From assembly GCA_047611125.1 (NCBI GenBank), contig JBLFXH010000040.1, positions 1 to 17,527 on the forward strand: 17,527 nt of DNA. Reading direction: 5' to 3'. Numbering within the stretch: the stretch's first letter is position 1; each line of letters begins with the position of its first letter. The notes beneath the pieces are model-generated. The model did not search any database and was not told the DNA's origin. It saw only the letters and a list, made by a program, of their open reading frames with translations. The translations under genes and the position numbers were made by a program. The stretch is from JABDJZ01 sp047611125 (lineage in GTDB: Bacteria > Bacteroidota > Rhodothermia > Rhodothermales > UBA10348). Below, piece by piece: positions 1-6,922 of this stretch.

Positions 1-152
1 TCGAGGTAGTCCGCTCCGAGTACGCCCGCATTCAGTCGGGGCTGGAAGCATATCAATCGGTTACCGTCGAATACGACAAGGCGCCGTATGGCGGCCGGCT
101 CACCGGCTGGCGGGATGGGCAGACCTGGGTCAAGATGGTCGAGGATTCCTGA
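1..152 (+). CDS. 3' end of an unrecognised protein
   Basis: An open frame enters from the left edge (first full codon at 3) and gives 49 residues before a TGA at 150-152. The tail is rich in charged and aromatic residues and ends WVKMVEDS. The other two plus-strand frames are less convincing: one has a stop at once, and the other runs to a stop at about 175 with an Arg/Gly/Pro-rich composition typical of a shadow frame. I recognise no family from this fragment and cannot say whether it is exported. The next gene on the same strand starts 86 nt downstream with no clear promoter between them. Confidence 0.5.
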   Translation, partial: EVVRSEYARIQSGLEAYQSVTVEYDKAPYGGRLTGWRDGQTWVKMVEDS

Positions 153-238
153 AAACTCCCTGACAGTTCGTGCTACCAGAACGCGAATCGTCCCCCTTTC
201 CGACGTTCCCGCTGTAAGCCCACGGACTCAAGTCTCGC

Positions 239-3200
239 ATGCGCTTTGCAGGCCAACTCCGTCGAACTATCGCTAGGAGCCTGTCTTTGCTTCCCACCCG
301 CTTTCGTCTAGAAGGAATTTCCCTTCTGAATGCCACCCTTGTGGTGATGATGCTCGCGCTCTTCGGCGTGCCTCAGGCTTCAGCCCAGGACACCCTCATT
401 GACGCAGACGGGGATGGCACCTCTATCGCAGTTGGAGAGCACCCCTCGCTCGACATCGTGGACGGACGCCCGGCGGTTTCGTACTACGACGTCATCAACA
501 AGGAGCTTCGATTCGCCATCAACTCCATGCCCGACGGCTTGGGAGACTGGACGGATGTCCTAGTGGACGCGGATGGAGACGGCACGTCCGCCCAAGTTGG
601 CCGCGATAATGTTCTGGAGGTGATAGGCGGAAAACCGGCCATCACTTACTACGACGACGACAACTCAGAAATCAGATTCGCGATCAGCTCCGACGTAGCT
701 GGCGGCGCGGGTACTTGGACGGACGTTTCCTTGGGCACTAACGGCTTTAAGCCCTCACTGCTAGAGGTGGATGGTCGCCCTGCCATCGCCTACGGAAGCT
801 TCGCTAACGACATTGAGTTTGCAATTAACGCGGCCGCTGACGGCTCGGGCGTGTGGACACATGTTCTGGCCGACGGCGATGGCCAGGACGGAACCCTTGG
901 AATTGCCGGTGCCGGATCTCCGAGTCTGTCGCGCCCTTCTCTTGCCATCCTGGACGGAAAGCCGGCCATTGCGTATCACTCCTCGGCAAACTTTGGGGAA
1001 GTACGATATGCACGAAGTACAGACGCCGCCGGCGCGGCGGGAACCTGGACTGATGTGCTGGTGGATCGCGAGGCTGGCATTCTCACGAACGGCTCCGGGT
1101 TTGGCATCGAGCTCAAGGCTCTGAACGGGCTCCCAGCCATCGCCTACACGGCTTGTGAGCGGAAGATATTCAACACAGTGGCGAACAACCTTTACACCGT
1201 CGGCTCTGAGTTCGTTGGCGGGTTGCTGTGCTACGGGAGGCGCGAGGTCCGCCTGGCCACCAACGCCCAATCCGACGCCGCGGGCGCTTGGTCCGATGTG
1301 CTCCTTTCCCTGATTTTCGTCGGGACGCCGGTGGTCACTATCGACCCGGTCAGATTCATGAACTGGCCGCCGGAAATAGACCTCAACAGCTTGCTTGGCG
1401 AGCCGAGCGAACTGGCCTTCGAGATCTTTCCCAACCGGCTCGGAGCGGCGTTCGTTGGTTCAGGATCCAGTCCGTCGGGCCGCGGGAGTATCCGTTATGC
1501 CACCAGCCCATCGGGCGCGGCTGGCACCTGGACCGACATCGAGGCGGTACCTCTGGTCAAGGTGTTCATGGAACTGTCCCTTCTCGAAGTCGCAGGCCGT
1601 CCTGCCATCGCCTACTACAACTTCTTTGGCGAAAACGACCTTGACCTCCCGTGGTCACTCCGATTCAGTCGGGCGCTGGACGACCTCGGAACCACCTGGG
1701 GGGACCACGAGGGTCCCGGCACGGGCGGCACACCGACGCCTACGGTCGACGACATTAAGACGATTGATGTGGACGGCACCGATATCGTGCTACTCGACGG
1801 GAACGGCACTGTCCTCATCCGAGCGGCCATCGGCTCTGTGACGCCGCCCCTAATCGTTCAGGGAGATGACCGTAACTCGACCTTGATCGTCAGCGCAGCC
1901 ATGGCGACGCTGGGGCTGGACATCCAGTTTGACGGAGGTGCGGGCTTTAACACCCTGATCTTCGAGGCCGCTACCGTGGACGGCGTGGCGCACACCTTCT
2001 CCAATGACACCGACGGCTTCGTTGAGGTGGATTGCACCTCCTGCATCGGAGGAGCAGTCACCCGGATCACCTACCTGAATCTGTCGCCGATCACAGACAA
2101 CCTGAGCGCGAGCGACAGAACGTTCGACTTCGCCAGTAGTCTGCAGGAGGCGATCATCCTGTCAGCTGATGGTGACGGTGCAGTTGGCAATGGCTTCTCG
2201 TTCATCGATTCCGACGTCGGCGGTGAGTCAGTCACGTTCGCGAATCCGACTACCTCAATTGCCATCACCAGTGGCGGCGGCGGCGGAAGGAAGTCTTATA
2301 CCCTGGGCGCACTGGACACGCCCGTTCCTGGCGGGTTCACCAGTTTGACGGTAGACGGCGCCAACCAGGCAGACTATTTCCTGGTAACCCCCGTGCCGGA
2401 TTACGCCATTTCGATCAACGGCGGCGCTCCGACGGGACTCTGTCCCGGTGACGCCTTGACGTTTGACCTTTCGGGCGGCGCCGCCATCTCCCTCGTGACT
2501 GAAGTGGCCGGGACGGGCTCGGTCGCGTTCGCCCCCCCTTACCTACCGGTTTCCTTTACGGGTATGGAGGTCATTGGCGACATCTCCCTCCAGGTCGACC
2601 TGAACTATTCGACGCTGTATGCCACCGATGACCTGTCTGCGGCGAATGGCACCGCACTGATTGTCACCGCTACCAATACCGGCTTGGGAGCCCTCCGCTG
2701 CGCGACCGTCACCATCAACGCCGCGCCGTCGACCTGGCTCTCTGGCCTCACCACGACTCCCGGCGCGCCCGACTTCACCAGTCCGGTTTGGACCGTCCCC
2801 GATATGGAGCCCGGCGAAAGTCAGACCCTGACGCTGGAAGGCTTCGTGACTCCCGATTCACCCAACACCGTCACATTCACCGGCGGATCTGAATCGGTGC
2901 TCAACGCGACCGAGTTCACAGCCTCTCTGGAACTGTCCTGGGGTTTCCAGATGCCCCGCAAGGCTCACGCCAACTCCGCGCTGTTCTTTGAGAAGACCTC
3001 ATCGGTTGGCACCTATGAAGGGCTTCTCCTGGGCCTCAACCAAGGATCACCGGGTATCGACGGCGCCCTCTGGTGCCGGATTCCCGACTCGGTCGGACCA
3101 TGGCCGCCAGCGCCGATCCTTCCGGCTGCAGTCTCCGGCTTCTGGCGCACCTGCTCCACCGGGTTGCCTTTTCCGCTCTACGTGACGGATCTATTCCAGG

Positions 3201-4333
3201 ACTCGAATGACGTGATCTGGCTGGCATCCTGGGGCTGGGACGGGCTCTATCGCTCGGAAGACGGCGGAGAGTCCTGGACGGCCGCCCCGCCCGTTGGGGG
3301 CGGCGGAAATACCATCGTATACACGATTACCGAGGGGGCTTCGACAGGCATTTTATATGCCTCCGTGAACAACGGCTTGGTCTACCGCTCACTCGATGCT
3401 GGGCTCAATTGGCAGCAGGTCACTTCACTGCCGGCCGGACCATCCGACACCCCATGGTCTCTTACTGCCCACCCGACCGTGGCGGGCGTTGTCTACGCTG
3501 GGACATTTGGCAAGGGCGTCTATTATTCGAATTCGTTTGGCCATTCCTGGCAGGTACTGGACAATCCGCTGACGGCCGCCAACGAGAATGACGCTTTGCT
3601 GAACCTGGATGCCACGGGCGATGATTTCGCAGGGCACGTCTTCGATCTCCAGTTCTCTCCTGACGGAGATTTCCTGTTCAGCGGAACGGGACGAGGAGTG
3701 TGGCGAGCGGACCTAGAGACCAACGGGCCGACCGCTGATGACTTCTTTGGTGGCTGGGTGCAGATGGGCCCATCTGTCGCTCTTGATGGAGGGATCTTTA
3801 TCACACCAGAGGTCAGAAATCTGGCTTTTTCCCCCGATGGTGCAACCTCCGATTTGGTGGGCGGCACCTGGGGATTTGGCGCCTACCTCTGGGACAACCC
3901 GACCGTATCGTCAACGTCCAACTTCCTGGCTCTCCGTGAGGGACATGTGACCTTTGTCATTGCCTCTCCGACCGGCGACATCCTGCTGGGATCAGACTCA
4001 GGCGCTTCCGAGACCCTAACCGCCGCAGACGTAGTCTCTACAGGAACGACGGGGCCATCATCCCCGCTGCCCGACGGGTACGCGCTGCATGAGAACTATC
4101 CGAACCCGTTTACCCAGAGCACCAGAATTTCTTTCGCGATGCCCAATGCTGCCACAGCTCGACTCGCGGTATTCGATACGCTAGGCCGGGAGGTAGCTGT
4201 TTTGGTGGACGGACCCGTGGGGGCCGGGACTCACGAAATCGTTTTTTCAATGGACGGACTGCCGGCCGGGGTTTATGTCGCGCATCTTCGGACGCCTTCA
4301 GGCGCCCTGACTCGCACGTTGATCCTGTTGTAG
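239..4333 (+). CDS. Large secreted modular protein with seven-repeat propeller-like array, Asp-box repeats and T9SS sorting domain
   Basis: This 1364-residue protein is exported and probably surface-anchored or released by type IX secretion. Residues 1-50 form a long signal peptide: a basic n-region, the hydrophobic stretch LVVMMLALFGV, and a cleavage site after ASAQ. ATG 239 is the only Met start that leaves a positive n-region. Residues about 51-490 contain seven repeats with the core G-[RK]-P-A-I-x-Y, then LRFA-like strands and a W-[ST]-D-V end. Residues about 505-780 are beta-rich with no family I can name. Residues about 785-890 resemble DUF11-type repeats. Residues about 985-1160 hold Asp-box (BNR) motifs SEDGGESW (1006) and SLDAGLNW (1051) and a degenerate SNSFGHSW (1099). 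Residues 1277-1364 are a T9SS type A sorting domain. No catalytic residues can be assigned, so a binding or adhesive role is an inference. The Asp-box repeats alone do not imply sialidase activity. Confidence 0.9.
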   Translation: MRFAGQLRRTIARSLSLLPTRFRLEGISLLNATLVVMMLALFGVPQASAQDTLIDADGDGTSIAVGEHPSLDIVDGRPAVSYYDVINKELRFAINSMPDGLGDWTDVLVDADGDGTSAQVGRDNVLEVIGGKPAITYYDDDNSEIRFAISSDVAGGAGTWTDVSLGTNGFKPSLLEVDGRPAIAYGSFANDIEFAINAAADGSGVWTHVLADGDGQDGTLGIAGAGSPSLSRPSLAILDGKPAIAYHSSANFGEVRYARSTDAAGAAGTWTDVLVDREAGILTNGSGFGIELKALNGLPAIAYTACERKIFNTVANNLYTVGSEFVGGLLCYGRREVRLATNAQSDAAGAWSDVLLSLIFVGTPVVTIDPVRFMNWPPEIDLNSLLGEPSELAFEIFPNRLGAAFVGSGSSPSGRGSIRYATSPSGAAGTWTDIEAVPLVKVFMELSLLEVAGRPAIAYYNFFGENDLDLPWSLRFSRALDDLGTTWGDHEGPGTGGTPTPTVDDIKTIDVDGTDIVLLDGNGTVLIRAAIGSVTPPLIVQGDDRNSTLIVSAAMATLGLDIQFDGGAGFNTLIFEAATVDGVAHTFSNDTDGFVEVDCTSCIGGAVTRITYLNLSPITDNLSASDRTFDFASSLQEAIILSADGDGAVGNGFSFIDSDVGGESVTFANPTTSIAITSGGGGGRKSYTLGALDTPVPGGFTSLTVDGANQADYFLVTPVPDYAISINGGAPTGLCPGDALTFDLSGGAAISLVTEVAGTGSVAFAPPYLPVSFTGMEVIGDISLQVDLNYSTLYATDDLSAANGTALIVTATNTGLGALRCATVTINAAPSTWLSGLTTTPGAPDFTSPVWTVPDMEPGESQTLTLEGFVTPDSPNTVTFTGGSESVLNATEFTASLELSWGFQMPRKAHANSALFFEKTSSVGTYEGLLLGLNQGSPGIDGALWCRIPDSVGPWPPAPILPAAVSGFWRTCSTGLPFPLYVTDLFQDSNDVIWLASWGWDGLYRSEDGGESWTAAPPVGGGGNTIVYTITEGASTGILYASVNNGLVYRSLDAGLNWQQVTSLPAGPSDTPWSLTAHPTVAGVVYAGTFGKGVYYSNSFGHSWQVLDNPLTAANENDALLNLDATGDDFAGHVFDLQFSPDGDFLFSGTGRGVWRADLETNGPTADDFFGGWVQMGPSVALDGGIFITPEVRNLAFSPDGATSDLVGGTWGFGAYLWDNPTVSSTSNFLALREGHVTFVIASPTGDILLGSDSGASETLTAADVVSTGTTGPSSPLPDGYALHENYPNPFTQSTRISFAMPNAATARLAVFDTLGREVAVLVDGPVGAGTHEIVFSMDGLPAGVYVAHLRTPSGALTRTLILL
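389..1708 (+). repeat. Seven degenerate protein-level repeats (probable beta-propeller blades)
   Basis: Repeat cores begin near residues 69, 124, 172, 233, 290, 389 and 446 of the 239-4333 protein, giving a unit of about 40-65 residues. The shared pattern is a hydrophobic strand, then G-[RKL]-P-A-[IV]-x-Y, then [LIV]-R-[FY]-A-x-[SN], and finally W-[TS]-D-V. Repeats 5 and 6 are the most diverged, and repeat 5 carries an insertion of about 25-30 residues. Acidic DADGDGTS loops precede repeats 1 and 2, and a related ADGDGQD precedes repeat 4. Codon use differs between copies, so the duplication is old. The repeat pattern is seen directly; the propeller fold is inferred. Confidence 0.7.
4067..4330 (+). 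other. T9SS type A C-terminal sorting domain of the 1364-residue protein
   Basis: Residues 1277-1364 carry the family landmarks in order: LHENYPNPF at about 1283, ISFAMP, LAVFDTLGREVAVLVDG, an H-x-I-x-F strand, the LPAGVYVAHL strand, and a short basic-to-hydrophobic end TRTLILL. This matches the known T9SS type A sorting domain (TIGR04183 type), which directs passage through the outer-membrane translocon and is usually cleaved off. Confidence 0.93.
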
Positions 4334-4354
4334 GTCCTCCCGTGGAGGCTGCTG

Positions 4355-5076
4355 CTACTCTCCCCGGACGCTCAACGCGGGGTTGGCAAGCGCAATGCCC
4401 ACCGACCGTGAACACGGCAGAGGCCAACACGACGATGACGCCAAACAGCCCCAGGCAGGATACCACCATGGCCAACAGGGTGAAGAGGCGGACCATGGCG
4501 CTCAATCGGGCTTCGTCCGCATAGAGGCGTTGCAGGCCTTGGTCCAGGAAGTAAGACTCCAGCGCTGTCCCGGGCGAGGTGCGGCTCCAAACCGCCTCAA
4601 GTTGCTCGACCGCCGTGGCTGCGCTCCCTGCACTTACGCGGACGATGTACCGAGACCCGTCTGTAAGACCGCCTGCCAGAATGAGCGGCTTGACCCGATT
4701 GTGGAGACTCTCAAAATGCGGGTCCGCGACTACACCGATCACCTCCCAGGTCTTCTCCACGCCTCTGGATTCTTGGACCATCTGGCGGCCGAGGGCAAAG
4801 CCGCTCCAGCCATTCAGGTCTGCTTCAAACCGCACAAGCGCGCCGTATCTCAGATGCGAATTGGCCGGCGGGTTCTTAATCACCGCGCTGACCACGAAAT
4901 CTTCCGCCTGGCGGGGGAGCCGGGCGTTCACCACTTGGCCCAAGGCGGAGCGATCACCGAAGTACCTCCGGGCCGCCGATTGGGTGAGCACCATCGACCC
5001 AGGCGCGCCCAACAGTTCGGTTGCCTGACGCTCGCAGCAGGGTTCGGACGACAATCTTCAGATTGGTTCGAATCAC
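4355..5076 (-). pseudogene. Collapsed remnant of an FtsX/MacB-family ABC transporter permease
   Basis: Fragments of one permease lie in the correct order but in different frames. The GTG at 5074-5076 begins VIRTNLKIVVRTLLR, the usual start of these permeases. A jump near 5030 leads in another frame to GSMVLTQSAARRYFGD and the first periplasmic-domain segment, up to NGWSGF. An in-frame jump near 4798 leads to WEVIGVVADPHFESLHN, from the second periplasmic domain. This continues to the transmembrane stretch ending SCLGLFG, which is fused near 4441 to VIVVLASAVFTVG. After a further frameshift comes a typical C-terminus, ALANPALSVRGE, with stop TAG at 4355-4357. Intact relatives are about 800 residues; about 240 remain. 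The longest open stretch (start 5054) runs past the true end antisense into the neighbouring gene. The start lies 6 nt after the stop of the DUF1080 gene, so it was probably the second gene of that operon. A functional product is very unlikely because most transmembrane segments are missing. Confidence 0.85.
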
Positions 5077-5082
5077 GCTGAC

Positions 5083-5793
5083 TTAGTCCAACTCGCGGAT
5101 GCTGATGTCCTTGAAGCTCGCGATCGTACTGCCGTGCAGCTCCATGGCGATGTACCCTTCGGCCCGGCCGGCGGGAGTGGTTGTGTCGTGGTTGTAATCC
5201 GTTACCAGAACACCGTTCAGGTAGGCCTTGACGTTGGGCCCTCGAAGCCAGACTTCCATCTGGTTGTAGGCGTCCACCAGGTAAGCACCAGCCAGCAACT
5301 CAGGGTCAATGGTGGTCAGGTAGTCCTTGTTGACGTAGTCGCCGTTGATGGTCCGGGTGTCGTAGATCTGTCCGGTGGTCTCACCGGGATCCAAGTCCAC
5401 CTCGGGTGAATCCAGTGCCTCCGAGCCTATGATGCTGCGATACGTGAAGCCGGAATTGCCTACGTCGATTCTAAAACTGAATCGTAGGATGAAGTCGGAA
5501 TAGGTCTTTTCCGAAACCAGCCAGGTGTTCACGGGGCGATATTCAAAGGTCGAGTCGGCGTCGAAGTGGTTCAGGAATCGGCCGCGAATCACTCCACCTT
5601 CCACGGTCCAGCGGTCCGCGTAGTCAACGAAGGCGGTCCCCTCATTGACTCGCCATCCGGCGAGCGTCTCACCGTCGAAGAGGCTGATGAATTCCAGGCT
5701 CTCATCGTGGGCAGAGTCGCCTCCCTCCGGCACTCCACAAGAGAAGCCCGCAATCAAGCTGATGACAAGTAGAGCTGGAATCGGATTTTTCAT
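5083..5793 (-). CDS. DUF1080 (3-keto-disaccharide hydrolase domain) lipoprotein
   Basis: This 236-residue protein has a hydrophobic signal segment (residues 6-17) and a likely lipid-anchored Cys19; GFSC is a borderline lipobox because Gly rather than Leu sits at -3. After a short acidic linker, residues 34-236 form one jelly-roll domain with the DUF1080 landmarks: SLFDGETLAGWR (37-48), SDFILRFSF (99-107), VGNSGFTYRS (111-120), MEVWLRG and AYLNGV (179-195), and the final strand GYIAMELHGSTIASFKDISI. Members of this family hydrolyse 3-keto-glucosides or simply bind carbohydrate, so an envelope glycan role is likely but the substrate is unknown. ATG 5793 has a weak GGAAAG four bases upstream in its own direction. 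No 3-dehydrogenase (GFO/IDH type) partner is present here. Confidence 0.88.
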   Translation of the reverse strand: MKNPIPALLVISLIAGFSCGVPEGGDSAHDESLEFISLFDGETLAGWRVNEGTAFVDYADRWTVEGGVIRGRFLNHFDADSTFEYRPVNTWLVSEKTYSDFILRFSFRIDVGNSGFTYRSIIGSEALDSPEVDLDPGETTGQIYDTRTINGDYVNKDYLTTIDPELLAGAYLVDAYNQMEVWLRGPNVKAYLNGVLVTDYNHDTTTPAGRAEGYIAMELHGSTIASFKDISIRELD

Positions 5794-6056
5794 GCTTTCC
5801 GGAGCTTTGAGATCGCTAGACCAACGGCAGCCGAAGCGTCACGCGTGCAGTCCTTAACCGCTCAGGAGTCGCATGGCCACGCGTAGCTCCTGTCCAGGCT
5901 GGGTTGAAGGCGGTTGGTTTGTGGCTATAGGAATCATCATGATATTCCCTCGCGGATGTGCTTGGCGCACGATGCGTAGTTTCTGAAGATACGGACCTCG
6001 CGCCACCCGCTGCGCATTACTCTGCCACGGAACGAATCCACCTCAAGACCGCACCC
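5794..6056. promoter_or_regulatory. Divergent intergenic region with possible promoter
   Basis: These 263 bases separate the minus-strand DUF1080 gene from the plus-strand dienelactone hydrolase gene, so both promoters should lie here. The best plus-strand candidate is TTGAAG (5904-5909), a 16-base spacer and TATAGG (5926-5931), a 4/6 plus 4/6 match to the sigma-70 pattern; it would leave a leader of about 120 nt. No clear TAnnTTTG Bacteroidota -7 element was found, the nearest being TAGTTTCT around 5976. I see no operator, riboswitch or RNA gene. Confidence 0.25.
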
Positions 6057-6893
6057 ATGCGCATTTCCGCAGTCCTGCTCATTCTTCCGCTCCTCGTCGC
6101 CTGTAGTACGACCCCGGAAGCGCCGGCCGAGCCTCGGGTCCCCATCGCGCCGACAAGCGCCACCCAACTGCCTTCCGCGATCATCGGAAACGGCGGCACT
6201 CTTCAGGGCTTAAATCTTGACTACCTAGACGGCGATTCCCTCACCACCGGCTATGTGGCTATTCCCGAAGGCGAAGGCCCGTTCCCTGCGCTCGTGATCA
6301 TTCACGAGTGGAATGGCCTCACCGACCGCGTGCGTCAGGTTGCCGATGACTTTGCAGCGGAAGGGTATGTCACGCTTGCCGCTGATCTTTACCAGGGCCG
6401 GACCGGCTCCAACGCGGACGAGAATATGGCTCTGGTCCGGGAGGCAAACGCCGACATGGATGCGGTGGTCGCCAACCTCAACGCCGCCGTCCGTTACCTG
6501 AAGAGCCGCGGTGACGTCACGGGCCGCGTGGGAGCCATGGGCTGGTGCTTCGGAGGCGGAATCGCCATGAGCTTTGGCCTAGACGGAGACCAGCATGATG
6601 CCACGGCCATCTTCTATGGCCGCCTCGTTGATGACCCGGAGGTCCTCGCTACGATGGACCACGAGGTGTACGGGACATTTGCGCGCCTGGATCGCGGGCC
6701 CGCCCCTGAGCAGGTTGCGGCATTCGAGGCAGCTCTCAACGCTGCAGGTATCGAGAATGACCTCCACATCTACGACGAAGTCGGCCACGGATTCTGGCTT
6801 CGCGTGGATGGGGATCCCGATGTTCGGACAGAGCCTGGGCTCGACGCCTGGAACCGCTTGAAGGCGTACCTGGACCGGACACTCAGGTCCTGA
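6057..6893 (+). CDS. Dienelactone hydrolase family lipoprotein
   Basis: This 278-residue alpha/beta hydrolase has a clear lipoprotein signal: a hydrophobic stretch and lipobox LVAC with Cys16. ATG 6057 is preferred over an in-frame GTG at 5958 because it puts the signal at the N-terminus. The hydrolase domain spans about residues 55-276. Visible active-site residues are Glu84 in IHEWNG, nucleophile Cys164 in GWCFGGG, Asp212 in ARLDRGPAPEQ and His244 in VGHGFW, so the Cys-Asp-His triad of the family is intact. Classical members open dienelactone rings in the cytosol. A membrane-anchored version upstream of a rhamnosidase is more likely to act on esters or lactones of carbohydrates, but that is inference. 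A 29-nt gap to the next gene with no terminator suggests co-transcription. Confidence 0.9.
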   Translation: MRISAVLLILPLLVACSTTPEAPAEPRVPIAPTSATQLPSAIIGNGGTLQGLNLDYLDGDSLTTGYVAIPEGEGPFPALVIIHEWNGLTDRVRQVADDFAAEGYVTLAADLYQGRTGSNADENMALVREANADMDAVVANLNAAVRYLKSRGDVTGRVGAMGWCFGGGIAMSFGLDGDQHDATAIFYGRLVDDPEVLATMDHEVYGTFARLDRGPAPEQVAAFEAALNAAGIENDLHIYDEVGHGFWLRVDGDPDVRTEPGLDAWNRLKAYLDRTLRS

Positions 6894-6922
6894 AAAAAAC
6901 TGTTTAGCCCGGCTGCTTGACC

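Noticed and set aside
3239..3720. Possible sialidase activity from Asp-box motifs in the 1364-residue protein
   Set aside because: Asp-boxes are structural, and the arginine triad and Tyr/Glu pair of sialidases could not be located.
4336..4348. Small inverted repeat CCTCC-CGT-GGAGG just after the stop of the 1364-residue protein
   Set aside because: The stem is only five pairs and no T-run follows on either strand, so it does not support an intrinsic terminator.
4110..4354. C-terminal part of the minus-strand open frame that begins at 5054
   Set aside because: It is out of frame with the permease end and runs antisense into the T9SS sorting domain of the neighbouring gene; Arg/Pro-rich, with no family resemblance.
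4383..5081. Plus-strand open frame of 232 codons
   Set aside because: It lies antisense to the permease remnant, where the minus strand shows clear family motifs; its composition is that of a shadow frame.
5841..5884. Two ACGCGT palindromes 38 bases apart in the divergent intergenic region
   Set aside because: Six-base GC-rich palindromes are expected by chance here, and no longer flanking symmetry is shared, so an operator pair is not supported.
6872..6899. GGACC...GGTCC hairpin at the end of the dienelactone hydrolase gene followed by seven A residues
   Set aside because: On the plus strand the run is A, not T, and it lies within a likely operon; on the minus strand the T-run precedes the hairpin. 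It is not a terminator in either direction.
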